Shown: positions 1 through 13,500 of the stretch, in pieces
Layout of the letters: each line of letters starts with the position of its first letter
Numbering within the stretch: position 1 is the stretch's first letter
DNA from: Dromaius novaehollandiae
Taxonomy: Eukaryota > Chordata > Aves > Casuariiformes > Dromaiidae
Length of the DNA stretch: 64,000 nucleotides
Assembly: GCF_036370855.1 (NCBI RefSeq)
Contig: NC_088101.1
Span: 7,075,501 to 7,139,500, forward strand
Reading direction: 5' to 3'
The notes under the pieces: generated by a model
The model's database searches: none
What the model was told of the DNA's origin: nothing
What the model saw: only the letters and a program-made list of their open reading frames with translations
Translations under genes and position numbers: made by a program

Positions 1-1855
1 GCTGCAGCTCACAGTTCTTATTTCTGTGCCAAAGCAGCCACGAAAGATCCTGGTGACAAAAAATAGTTCCCGCGTCGTTCATCCATGCCAAAATCATTTC
101 CCTACAAGAAAAGGGTTAAACCTCATCTGTAATTTACACTAACAACTACTAAGGAATAGGACGAATAACCATATGTCTGAATACATGCACTTACTGTAGA
201 GCTAAGGCCTTCAGCTAGCGGCTGCGCAGTGGGAGTATGCCATTGTGTCCCATCTCCATAATGGACTCCCAGAAATAGGTGCATTGGCCACTTTGAAAGA
301 CAGCTCCCACCTGCAGCAGAAGCTGCTCCCGCCACTGCTGTGGCAGCAACACCACAAAGCCATTTTTTGGGAGGCACAGGGACAAAAATACCAGGAATCA
401 ACTCCTGCCATCTCTTCCCACGGCCTTGAGAACGCTACTCGACCTTTCAGGTTTTTTTCCCCCATAAAACGGGGATGCTGTTGACCTGTGGAAGCACTCC
501 ATGGCTGACCTGAAGCTTGTAAAGAGTTTGGTACTTACAAAATCCTGTAAGCTGTCAGTGTGTTATCAGCCCAAGTTAAACAAACACTTACTGTTTGCTA
601 GTACCAGTAATACCAAGAGACTGTCCTTAGCAAAACATGTCTTAAAAGAAAAAAATAATAGATCGAAACTAACACCAGGATGGTCAAGACATAGGAAAAG
701 AATCAGTGGAGAAGGAAATCTTTTTCTTTCTGCTAGCTCTGATTTAAGCATTCTAATTTTCTTCTTTTGAAAAAGAACGCTATGATGGAAGAACACTAAA
801 AACATTAGAGTGATGTCTCCAAGTGGCTAAAATCACCTTTCTATGAGATTTTGCTGCTTCCAGAAGCTCCCACACCAAAGTCAATAATGCAATTAGACTT
901 CTTTCCTGATTTCCCAGGGGGAATCACAGAACACCTTCTTGGGGCAAGACTTCACCTTCCACTATGCTGCACAGTGACAGGTGCTTCAGAAGGCAGCATA
1001 TGAAATAATCCATGGCCTTAAAATGTATTTCCATATGCATGTCCTGAAGAGCCACTTGCTTCACAGCCCCAAAGAAAACTGGTTAAGCCATCTGCCCATC
1101 TATTTCACCTCATCTATCTCATGAGTAAGCTACTTCAAAAGAGGGGGGCACGTGCTAGAGGGATCAAGGAACAGCATTTGGAAACTAGGCCAGGGAGAGG
1201 CACGTGAAAGCAATGTCTGGAGGAGGTTTGGCCGGAATTTATACCTGTGCTCCTGAATTCTGAATTCTGCAGTGCCTTGGGGATCTTACTGGGGATCCAC
1301 ATCGCCACAAGGATCCATGCACAAAGTGGCCACAAGGCTCAAGGCACAGAGCAGATTGCTGGACTGCAGCTGATTTATCACAGAACGGGGGAACAAAGCA
1401 TGAGGGGTCCAAAAAGAAACGTGGGCCAAACGATGTCCTGACAACTTCACTGCACAAGCAGTCCAGCAAGCCTACAAGTAGTCCCGATGATCTCAAAGGG
1501 GCCATTTCTGTTTCTAGCACCCAGTCCTCAGAAGATACAGTGTGCTTCAGCAACCCTGGAAGGTATTTCAACTGCACAGGTGTCTGCTGGGTGCCCAGCT
1601 GCCACCTAGGAATAACATGCTCCCTGCACATCTGTGCTTTAACTAACCTCCCTTTAGATTGGAAATGAAATTAAAGGTCACAGACAACAATCAAACGAGA
1701 AGCGTGACAACAGCTTACCAGAGCTGGCACGGTGCTTAGTTTCTCCTTTGAAACGGTGCCCATCCCTGAAGACAGCAGAAATCAGTGTTGGTTCACATAG
1801 CTCTCCACAGGCTTAGTAGCCCCAGAGTATACTCCTCTCATCAGCTTCTCTCTCT

Positions 1856-2830
1856 TTGTTCCTGTGTCTGCCAGCTCTTCAAAACTTCCACCATATCAAC
1901 CACTCCAAACATTATTCCTCTTCATCTCCATGTCAGGACAGTGAGGACACCTTAATGACTCTGACCCGCCTCACCTGGGACCACCACACACCCTCTCTGC
2001 CCATTGGTCCAGGAGCCTTATTTAAGCTCAGGCCTGGGGCCATGTCTCTTACCTGTGCTACACTGAAGGTGTATCTCACTTCAGCCCTTGTCTCCTGAGA
2101 CAGGCTTCAGACCTACATTACAGGCAGCGTGTCTCCAGCCCTGCTTCCTGGGATAGAGGTTGGACCTATGTTGTGGGAAGCTTGTGTCCAGGAGCAGCAA
2201 GAGTGGGGCTGCTGGCTAAGGGAAGGTAAGCAGGGAGCCAGGGGTATCCCTGGTGCAGGCTGGACCTCGCCAGCAGGATGCAGTTCAGGGTATCAAAGGC
2301 AGACAAGCAGAGCAGGGTGGTGATAGCAGCTAGTTCTGTCAACAGCCTAGTGATAACTGGGCAAAGTAACAAGCTTAGATTTCCTGGATTGACCTTGGAC
2401 TGGAGAACTCCAGAACAGGGACAGGTATCACTATGATGTAGCTCAGGGAGGGACTATAGGCCCAGGGCTGGGCTTAAATAGAGCCCCTGGGCAGGGGGTG
2501 GGTGGAGGCCTTAGATGAGGCTACTCAGGGCAATTAAGGCCTATTGGTGCCTTCAAGGCCTTGAGACAGCTACTATCTCCTGGGATGGCCCTTAGACCTC
2601 CACTGTGGGTAGTGTCCCTCTCACCCTGTCTCCTGCTGCTCCTGGCTGGACTTCTTGGCTGCATCCTGGACTTGGTTCCTCCCTTTGCCTGGTCCTGACC
2701 CTGTCACTGGCAGCCAGCTCTGTCTGTCCTGCTCCACTCCTGCAGGACTGATTGCTGGTCTGTGGGGGCACTGCCTGTGCTGTGGTCATCTTCAGCTCCT
2801 AGAGTGTGTGCCCTGCTGGAGCAGCCCTGC
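1856..2830. repeat. GC-rich repeat-like block with degenerate internal ~55-bp units
   Basis: This stretch is clearly richer in GC than its surroundings. It contains three related units, at about 2087-2143, 2145-2198 and 2574-2630, each with a core like TCCTGGGATAGA followed by GACCTACATTGTGGG. Between and before them are CCAAT-like (CCCATTGG, near 2000) and TATA-like (TTATTTAAG near 2020; CTTAAATAG near 2472) words. This composition resembles an LTR or another old interspersed repeat carrying its own promoter, but I cannot name the family. No coding capacity of note is visible. Confidence 0.4.
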
Positions 2831-5039
2831 CTCTTAGTGAAACCATCACTTAGAGGTCAGACTGAGGCAAGGTTACGGTGGAGAAGCTACCAAGCCCAAA
2901 GTTCTGGCACACTGCAGATGTTTCTAATCCTCTTTCCAAAGGATGTGGATTTGGTCCTTGTCCTAGCCCAAGCTCTGAGCCCATCCCTTGGTTTTGCATT
3001 CAATTCCAGAGGGTAATCAAGATGAAACCTGTTATGTTAGTGTATAGACATCTAAAATAACTCCAGTACTCTTGGAAAAAGTGAGAAAAATCAAGTTCTT
3101 GCAACAAACCTCACTTTGCTAAGTGAAGTGGTCATACTTAACATTCTGTAATCCTCCAAGAGATAGGAGTCTGCTCTGGCACCTACAAGCTTGAATTGTT
3201 CAAGCTGGGTGTGCTTAGTGTCAGTTGTATTAATTAATTAGCTGCATTAATTGCTTGCTCATATTTACTGTGGGTAGATGCTTTTGTAGAGCTAACAAAA
3301 TAGTCCATTTACAGATATGATTTTCTAACAAAAACATAACTATACTGCATATAGTTACTTTTATTCTTCCTTTTTTTGCCTTCTACCATAGAGAGAGAGT
3401 GCCAATCAAGATTACTGGTAGTAAACTCTTCAGACTGCATATTTCTAAACCCCAAATTGCTCAGTCTCTCTCCCTGCATGTACACAGCTATAGGGAAAGC
3501 AGGAGGGGAAAGGTGAAGAGGGAAAATGTCTATTTGGAAAGGCATAGCCTTGTGGTGATAAAATAAGATGATCAGCCCTGGTAGCTGCCAGGCTGTTGAT
3601 TTAAAACTGTCAGACTAGGAAGTCTATTTATTCCAGCTGCAGACTTTCCTGAATACCAGCACTGCTCCCTATGTGAAGAAGAGTATTAGAAACTGGCCCC
3701 TAAAAGCAACAATTTAAATCAGAATAGGACAGAATAGCCTCTAAACTATCCTGCACTAACCTTGCAAAGCAATTCAAGAAGCTGTGGGGTGAAGGGTGAG
3801 GAAGGAACCAAACCAAATCAGCAAATATGACATGTCAATAGCATGTGGCAATATAAATGAAACATCTCACTTGATTTCCCTTTAGCTCTGTAATGCTACT
3901 GCCATTCATAAGCTGAAATACATAGAGAATGACCTGCCATACAACTTGTTAGAGTCAATGGAGCAGAGACATTCTTCAATTTTTTTACAACACTGGTGGT
4001 CCACAGCATTATTAATGGAAACACATGCATACAACCTACTTCAGCTTCCTACCAAACCACCCACAAAAGACACTGACATCAATCAATGCCATTTCATCTC
4101 CTCCTTGGTGCAGAAAAACTTTGAGGACCCAGAGTCCAGACTGGAAGGTAAAAGGAACAAAATACTTTCAGTCACTTAAAAGTTCTGCAATGACTGCATA
4201 TTTAAAGTATGCAGCAGCTAGCTTTGCTGAACTGCTTTGAGGGGAAATAAAGCAAACAATCCAGTTTCTCAGAAAGAAACAATAGTGTGCTGTTTGCCCT
4301 GCCATAACAAATAACTGAGAGCTTGCTCTAGCATAGTACGTAGGTACTCCAGAAAAAAACTTTGGCTGTTTTCTTTTACTCCAGAATTCTTAAGTCAGGT
4401 AGACAAGTGTTATAGGGCTAAATGCAGTTCTTATATGGTAATTACTCTGATAAATGCAGCTTGGCTCATGGCCTTAATCCATCGAAAAAATTCCTATTGG
4501 TACCAGAGTATCATCACCAAGTGCTATATAACCTGAAGCTTGTTATGGAAGTGCAACATAGTACTGCAGGAACTGTGCAGTGTCATATTTGTCCCTCTGG
4601 TGAGGACAGAAAAGAGGCATCTCCAGGGACAGGCACCAAGGAGTTGTGAAAATAAGAGCACAGTGAGCAGGAGACTGCAGCTTGAATTTAGTAAGATGAG
4701 GTGCGCAATAGGAGGGAGAGGCTTAAAGGACCTCAGGTTTGGGGAGGTGACTATGTGGCAATGGAGGACCCTGGTTTTGGGTGCTGGTATGGGGAAGTGT
4801 GTATTGGTGTGGGAAGCAAGTGGAGACAGAAAGGTTGAAGATGGGCAGGCTCTTGGAAGCAGAGCAGGACAGTGTGTTTTGTTCATACCTGCCCTCCATC
4901 ATTTCTCCTCTCAATTATTAAGAGCTGGGACTGGCAGGAATCAGAGCAGAATGGAGGGACAGGTTAGCACAGGAGTTGCCTGTGCTGGGGATTAAGTATG
5001 GGGTTGTGGCATGAGGCTCAGAGGTAATCTGGCCACTGG

Positions 5040-5110
5040 GCTGCAGTGTAGGGTGGGACTAGATGAGCTCCTGCACCAAACCACCCTTTGGAGCCCCTGT
5101 TTTAGCCTGA
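5040..5110 (+). mobile_element. Possible short CR1 3'-end remnant
   Basis: The words GGTGGGACTAGATGAGCTCC near 5052 resemble the conserved 3' end of avian CR1 LINEs (GGTTGGACTAGATGATCTC type), in sense orientation. The match is short and diverged, and the terminal octamer repeats are not evident, so this is tentative. Confidence 0.35.
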
Positions 5111-6678
5111 AAGTGAAGCAACAAACTCCCAGCTAAGTACAAGTAAAGATAATTTGATATAATTTTTTTCCCATGAACTTAAATCCTTGTGCTGCAGTTT
5201 CACAGCTATGTAGAAAACTAACAAAGTGCTTACCCGCTACATCAGCAATCCTTCTTAAGTCTTCAAAGGAAGGCTTGTTTCATATGCATTATGGAAATGC
5301 AGCTATGCTGAGGCTGGAAGAGGACAACTCTCTTTTCAGGCTTGATATGGTATTCTGGCTTCATTGTGCATGTGAGGATGGCTTTGGGGCAGGGTCCAGA
5401 GAAACTTTTTAACCTACAAAAGAAAACAACCCTAGATAGATACTAGTGCTAGTTGATCCTATTAAAACAAAAAATGGCTGATAATTATCTATTCTTAACC
5501 TCTGAGTCAAATCTCAGTAAGATTGTGCAAAGCCAAATGCCCCATTTTTTTATGTTAGGAAATCTCTCAAATCTCAAGACTTAAAATTTAGCCAGCTATG
5601 GAGGAATTTATTTTGAAATCTGATTACTTTGGCACGTTTTATTCCTGGTGTTTTCTCTGCTGTGAGCCTGTTTGTGTGTAATCTGGTGAACAATCAACAG
5701 CAGGTGCAGTATCTCCCTTTCCCTCCAAATCTGTTACTAAACCAAGCATAATTTGAATCAGTCCAGGAAGCTTTTAAAGGGAATCCTTAGGCAACATGAG
5801 TCCAGAGCTGATGTGATACATAAGTGTTGAGCAATCAACCCCACTTAGTAGGTGGTTAAACTTTATTTGCCCAGGGAGGCTTTTTAATATTAAAATGGCT
5901 ATGTGATTAACCATCAGCATGCCATTTGCCTCAATTTCCTATCACAGTATTTTGGGTCTCTTTCCAGAAAGCAGTGCTCTTCTCTACAGGGTATAATCAC
6001 ATTACAGACTTGTTAATTTGGTTTAATGAAGGGAATGTATCCTCAAATTAAAAACAGATCAAGGAATACAGACCAGGAGTGAGCTTCCTATTTAAGAGGC
6101 AGAAGGGCTAAGAGCACTGTGAATGCTGAAGGGCTTTATTGTTTTCTATAACTAAGTTGAAATTAAACTGTACCTACTGTTTGCCTAAGAAACAGGCACC
6201 CTCTTAAGTTATTGATAGATTACTCAGAGTAGACCCAAAAGACTGCACAATACAGGTTGGACTTGAACTGTTTGCCCCCCTGTACTGAACCTGGTAACTT
6301 CAATTTGATTTAAGTGTCTCTTCCAGAAAGACATTCAATACTGAAGTGACGGACAAAAGCTGTCTTGTCTGTGTGAGCTGTAAAAACAAAGGTAAAAAAG
6401 TGGGAATATCAGGAGTGCATAACAATGAACTGTCTTAACATACACAGATAACATACCCCTTCCTTCCCTGCATACCTGACAAAAATTTTTTAGTATTAAG
6501 ATTTTTATTTGTATTAGCAGTACTTTGGTTTTGGTCCAGGAATCATGGATTCTGTGACACTTTAAACACCTGATTTTTGGAGAGTGCTAAAGTATACTAG
6601 TCTACTACCAAAGCCAGGATTTTTTTTTTGAAGCCTTTCAGCAGACATCTTTAGGTGCATTTTCTGAAGAACCATGGC

Positions 6679-6715
6679 AATAAAATATTGAAAAATGACC
6701 ACCTAGTTGCATTAG

Positions 6716-6751
<36 letters not shown>
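6679..6751 (+). repeat. AATAAA followed by a 33-nt poly(A) tract
   Basis: An AATAAA at about 6679 is followed roughly 35 nt later by an uninterrupted run of 33 adenines (6719-6751). This is the arrangement of a polyadenylated transcript copied back into the genome, but it could equally be a simple A-tract. I found no clear flanking target-site duplication and no recognisable coding sequence upstream. Confidence 0.5.
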
Positions 6752-6752
<1 letters not shown>

Positions 6753-7555
6753 CAGCAGGTTGTTATAGTGGGAAATGAAAGGGTATGAGCTAGGTAACTT
6801 TACCTTTGTATTTTAATAATTTCTTCTCTAAAATGGAGCAGAACTACCTTGAAGTTATAGACTAATCCCTCTTGTGGTTTTGCAGTGGGTGATTATGCTG
6901 AGAAGAAATCCATAGTCTCCCCTCTGGAAACACTTGCAGTTTTTCCAGCAGCTCTGAAGAAGGAAATAAATAATGGACTTCTACAAAGTAAAACACTTGC
7001 ATCAAAATATCCCAGAGAAGAACTTTGGTCTTAAGCAGCAAACAAGTAATCTTCTAAGAAAACCCAAAGCCAAACTGTTTTGGATGTGGAAGAAGGGTTC
7101 TTTAGGAGACCAACTCTGGCAGAGCTACAAAGCCAAATGACTCTAGGTAAGACACTTATCCAAGAAGTGGTCCAAGGACCTGTTAGACAACACTGGAGAA
7201 GCTCTGCTGTTGAAGGTCAGATGTTTCTGCCAGAACTGAAAGGCAGCAGGAGCTACTGCAGTGATGCAGCAGGTGAGTGCATACCACCACTTGTCCACAA
7301 GCTTGTGAAACTGATAAATGAGCCCAGTTTTAGTTGAAAAGCAAACTTCAATGTTGGTGAAGACCATGTATCTCCCACCTGTGCAGGAATCCCCTGGGAG
7401 TAGAAAGATATCTCAGTGCCTCAAATCCAAATCTCACACAGGGAGGAAATGGTGATCAGTCTCCAATTATCATAGCTCTAGATGGTCTCCTGTTACAACT
7501 CCCTTTTCAGCTTGGCTCTCAGGATTTTTTTCTACAAGTCTTAAGCCTACCTGGC

Positions 7556-7571
7556 TTTTTTTTTTTTTTTT
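7556..7571. repeat. Poly(T) tract, 16 nt
   Basis: An uninterrupted T run lies in AT-rich intergenic sequence. No associated element is recognised. Confidence 0.8.
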
Positions 7572-10500
7572 GCCTCCATGTGATGGTATCACACTGGTCC
7601 CACAATAGGTAGTATGAAGTGGCCTGCCTACTGTACTTAGGTGTCCCAGTTATGGAAGTGTCTCTTATGGTCTCTAACAGTCATATTTCTAATACCCTGG
7701 GCAGGTAGGAAATTCTAATGATTCTCCTTCTACAGAAGGAGAACTGAAGCATGTTTTGCTGAAGTGGTGTTCAGAAACAGGATGTTCTGGGAACTCAAGT
7801 TCTGCTGGGAGAGTTGCATTAACTTAAAGTGCCAAACCCTTGTCTTGTGGGGGGAAAAAATTGTCCTAACTCAAAGAATTCTGTCCAGGTTCCTTATTCA
7901 GTGCTGCTGCTTCCCCGGGCCTGCTTTTCAGAAGGACTCTGCTATGTAGAGGCAGTTACATCTGGACCTTCTCCCCAAGGATCCTGCCTGTGGGAGCACT
8001 ATTCATTTAGCTGGTCCTTGGGGTTACCCTAGGAGATCAAACCACAGCAAGGAATTTAAAAATGGCTTTTCCAAGTCTAACTGTGGCACCATGTAGCCAA
8101 TCTCTGCTGCAGCTGCTGATGGTGAAAATCATACCCCTGGTGAGGCACATCACACCACAGCAAAAAACCTTAAAACCTGCAGAAAGTCGCAGCAGGACTT
8201 TGGTACTTACGCTTCGTGCTTTTCTTCCATGTGGAGTTTGCACTCACCCAGTATTTTCAATCAAACAAAAACTTTCTAATATGAATCGGTGTAATAGGAA
8301 TTGTAATGCAACTTTAGTTGACATGCAGGCTGTGTTACATGACTGACTTCTGCACTAGAGTCCAAGGTCCATGTTTAATGTGCGCTTTGGGTTTTCACTG
8401 AGAATGAGTAAGGGAGATGGGCAGACAGATGTCTCAAACTACTGCTTTCAGAGCTAGTTCTGATGACTAGTAATAAAACAAAAGTATTCTTCTCGGTGAA
8501 GAATATACTTAAAATCTTCCACTTCCAATGGAATAGGCTAAGACTCTCATCTACAGACAGCTCCACAAATGTGGATAGGTTTTTGGGGAGAAGGCATGTT
8601 ACTAATAAAGGAAAGGGCATCAGAAAAACTTTGCAGCCTATCTACTGTCTCACCCTGAGCTTCTGCTACTGCCCAGGGTCTATAGGAGCTGCAAATGCTC
8701 ACAAGCCCTTTAGTTTGGGCTCAGGATGTTTTTGTTCTGTCATGGCACTCTTGCCTTCAAATGTTCTCAGACCAGCTTCAGCAACGATCAAGATCTTATT
8801 CTTAAATTACAATAATTGCTTATGAAATGCTGCTGTTTTGTGGTTGAAAACAAATATTTAAATTTGGTATGTGCCATAATCTGGGACAGGTCTAAATTGA
8901 GTTAGTAAGGTCTGACTCTCTTCACTGTGAACCCTGAGTTAACTTAGTAAAATAAACTCCTCCTCTGGTACAACTTGGGAATTTCTGTCTTCTGCTTTCA
9001 TCAGCTACAGGGACCGAATAAATGGCAAACTGTAAGTGTTCGTATTGCTTCTGTTGGGCTTTTGAATTCAAGTTATTTGGCATGGCAGGGTGTTAAGTGC
9101 TCTATGATAACAGATAGGAGAGCACCTTCAGGGTTGTAATAGACAGTTTCCATGTACTACTCACATATTGCCCTATGCTGTGAAACCATTGCTTTCATTT
9201 CCCTTAGTGTTATATGCTGCTCTTCTCCTAGCCTCTGGAAGGAGGGCCCTTGTGGTACTGCAGGCAAGGGAGGAGGCTGCTGGAAGAGCTAAGGGGCATC
9301 AGGCTAGAGAGGTTCCTCAGAGCTCTTGCTCATGTGGCTGAAATAGCTCAAATTGTAGTCTGCTAAATCAGCTTTTGCTTACATCTCCAAACAAAGCGGC
9401 TTTAGAAATCATACTGAGCTATGAAAGCAAAGTACTCTTCTGTGACTTTTCACTTCTAAGGCAAAATAAAAGCTTGGATAAATAAGAACATAAATGTTTC
9501 TCTCCTATTACTTCAGAGGTGGTATTTAAAGACTTGTATTCCTGACCAAATCCTGTGAAGATTTATGTTCCTAACCAATAGGTTACTGTTGTTGTAACTA
9601 TTTGTCATTCTTTTGTCTACGCTCCCTGACAGATGTCCAGATCCACAGCTGCCATAGAAGATTACCCACTCCACCCTAGCAATGACCTGCTCCAAGCAAA
9701 CAAGAACATCTATATCATAAATTATCTCTATGGATTGATATTGTATTTTGCACTTGCACTGAATGGGAATTGCCCCAGGAACACTTAAAATACTGACATT
9801 TAAAACTCATCATCCATGAATGCCAGCCAAATTTTTGGAATACTTTTTCTAGCAGGAAACTCTGGAGATCCAGCAATTGACTCTTTCTAGGCCAAGTGAA
9901 ATATCTTCTCAATTTTTCAGTTATAGGAGTCATTTTACTTTTTGTCTTCATTTTAAGGGAGGTGAGAGTAAAATATTCCAGCATCCAGTATTCAGTTCCA
10001 AAGCTTAATCAAAGATATTAAATGTTTAGCCTTTCATGCAAAGTGCACTAACTAGTTAATATACTAAACTATGATGAGCAAATGTTGCTTGGATACAGGT
10101 TCATCTATCCTTGTCTATATCCATGCACAAATATTTACCATTTAGCCAGACTCAAATCTGCTCAATCTTGATAAAAACATGCACCCAAAACTTACTCTAG
10201 GATTTCTGCTATCTCAGTAAATTATATTTGCCCATCATAGTATACAGTTATACTTTGGTTTTTTAATGATGCAAGTCACTATATTAATTTCTAGATAGCT
10301 GCATGTTCTTTCTAGGGGAAAAAAGCCATGTATACACAGCTAAATACATAGCCTTAGTCTTGCCTATCTGCCTCTGTGTGTGCACATACATATTTACACA
10401 GTGGGTGTTGGTGTATTTTATACCCCAACAGTGGACATCTGCAAAAGCAGTGTTTTCTTCAGCAGTTTCAAGCACCAGAGATCACATTAGTTCCAATTGT

Positions 10501-13500
10501 TGTGATCAGCTAAAATGTTGTATTTTATTTTGCAGGAGAAGAGTGGTGATAATGTAATTAGGGATGTAAATGAGGCATGTGAGATGGCTTGAGAGGGGAG
10601 CCAGCTAACTACATTTACCTGCAAAGAGGTAATCCTCCAGTTCTGGGGTTAATTTTCAAACTATGCTGCTAATGGTTTCTTTGCTCATTTCTAGGCAACA
10701 TGTTCTCCTAGCTCTGGTTCAAGAGAGAAACGGTGGTATTAAATCCTTTGTAGTCATTCATGTGTACTTCCCCAAACTCGGAGGGAATCAGAAGAAAGGA
10801 ACAATGACAGTCTCAAGGTGAAATGCTGCAACAGTTTTGCTTTGGGAATGTTTGGTTGCATAAATTCTGAGTGAGGAAATGACCTTTCTCTTTGAAATGT
10901 CAGAGAGGGGAGTGCAGTTACTCAACTTAAAATTTGGCCAAGGTTAAAACTACTTGTTACATCCTGCATGCCTGGAGTATTTGCCATCAGTCCCAGCATG
11001 GGTGCCTGGGGAACTGCAGCATCTCCTCAGCTGCCCTGAGGCTGCAACATGCATAAAGGATCCTCCACTCTAACCCTGTGGTTTTAGCTAAGACCTAAAG
11101 CAACGTACTGGTAAACATGCACTCTAGCATTTAATTTACTGTTCACATTGTGATTTAGAATTTCAATTTAAGACAGAAGCAGAGAATGGATATTGCAGGG
11201 AGAAAGGAAATGGGTGGGGAGACGGGGGGAGGAAAGGAAAAGATTTTATTTAATTTGGAGCATATTGGCTGATTCAATTCTACACTAGTGATCTTAGTGG
11301 TGGCAATGTGAAAATCCCCCTTGATTTTATTGTTATGAGACTACACCCCAATAAAAGAGTTCTGGGGAAAAAACAGTGTGAAGGTCACTATCTCCTCACT
11401 GAAGTGCACAAAGTGGACTCAAACTCTAAACATAAGCACCATGCATTACATTACTTGTTGCCTTGTTTTTGCTTATTTCAATATGTAGAAAAGCCATCGT
11501 TGGAGAAGAGCCACCTCATGGTGGTATAGAAAAGCATCTTAAATGCATGCTGGGGGCAACCTGAAATCCCACATGAGAAAGGACACAGTCATGTATAGAT
11601 GCAGTTGCACAAAATGATTCACCTGGAAGACAGAGACAGAACTAGCCAAACAGTTAGTTCAGCAATATCTACAGGGCAGGAAAACTAAGGGATTTGGAAC
11701 CAAGACTTGTGAGAATGAATATTTCTATTTATGCAGGTTTTCCCAACCAGTTGGTAGCCTCTATGGTTTTGGTCTTCACCTGGGTTTATATCTGGGATAG
11801 GATTGCCCAGACTTAGAATATGATAGGCCAGAGACTGGACAGAGATCTGCTTACCTCCTTGAAATTAGTAATCCCTTAGTTAGATGCAAAAAACCCCCAG
11901 ATAAACTCCATCAACTTCTGTCAAAGCAGAGCAAAAAAATGAGCCATTCTTCATTTTTTTCTTCTACACTTATTCCATATGTGGAACTCCTTTCAAGGAG
12001 TTTCCTATCAGGCACTTTGTCTTGACAAAGTTTCAAATAATGTTCCTAAATATCATCCTAAATATTTAATACAGCTCAAGAATATTGATATCAGTAGAGT
12101 AAGTGCAGTGAGATTTAACAGCATAACCATGGCACCTTCAGTTCTTGAACAAAGCTGAATGCAAGTGATCATCTCTCTCTCTCCTCTCTCTGTTCCATGA
12201 AATCTAAACAGACCTTTTGCTTCAAAGCCTGATAATATCATTAGTTTCCTTGAGCTAAAGAGATTAGGTGAAAATGCAGAAACAAGATTAACTTACCACT
12301 GAGATAAGGGGATTCAGTTCTCCTGATTTCAACACAGCTGTGCTCTCTTGCATCAGGGGAGAATTTGGACCTGAAGCTTAGGGGCTGTTTTAAAGATGAA
12401 ATGGATCTTTCTGAAAATGGTAAAGTGTTTCCACAGAAAAGCAGCTAATTTTATGGGGCTTAATGACTTTGCCCAGCCATTAGCAAACACTTGTAGCTTC
12501 AAAATATTTTCCTGAATTTACTGGCCCATGAACAGATATTATTGTTATTTATTACCTCAATTACCGTAACACCTAGGAGACCTAGCAAACCACTGTGTTA
12601 GGCACAGCACAGAGGGCCGCTCCAAATAAATCACAGTCTAGTGCCTGCTTGCTGTCATCTGTCAGGGTGAGTGCAGTTCATTTTTGTCAGTATCTTCTAC
12701 ATGATGCTATCTTTTTCTAGCAGGAAAGTGTTGTCTGTCCCAGCCTTCTCCAGTTATGGTCAGACACATTTGTGCCAGTGGGCACTGGGGGAGCGCCAAC
12801 ACAAATGCTGCAGTCTGTCAGAGCAGACAACCCAAATGGAGGGCAGTGGCAAATGTTTGACATGGCACTACTTTAAACCTTCCCAGTTCTTGGAGAAAAT
12901 CAAGACGAGTAAAGCTTACTGTAAAGAAAAAGGGGGAAAAAATGCCATGCCATTATGGTACTTTTTTCAAGGACTTTCTATGTCAACCACATGACTTTCA
13001 GTAAATGCCAACCCTCTGTTCTTTTATGTTACCAAGCAAAATAGAACAGAAACATAATCAGATAACAATGCTCTAAAAATTCAGCACTTGGCTTTAGGAT
13101 TAAACACAACCCTAAATTTCTGTGCAGGAAAATAATGGAAGATGTCAATAGCAAATAGTCTGCAAGTGCAAAGTCATAGCACCTACTATGCACCTCACAT
13201 TCCCATTAACTTCAACAAGCCCACACAGAAGGAAAATGGTAAAGCAGGCAGAGATTGCATAGGTTGAATGCAGAGATAAATGAGGTTACACATGTTTTTC
13301 CACACATTCTTTCTATGCAGTGCTCTCATGCTGAAAACACTCTCTGACAAGTAAAAAAAATAAGAACTGCTGAAGCTTTTGTTCAGTGCTAAACATTATT
13401 TTTACTACATCCATCTCTTCTGTGGGCCCAGCGCAACCCATGCTGAGTCAACACGAGGATTTTCAGAAAGTTCAGCACACTTTGAGTCAGACCCTATACC

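Noticed and set aside
5190-5270. Minus-strand peptide PSFEDLRRIADVAG ending at a GTAAGC donor
   Set aside because: No acceptor with a pyrimidine tract, an in-frame stop just upstream and no neighbouring exon.
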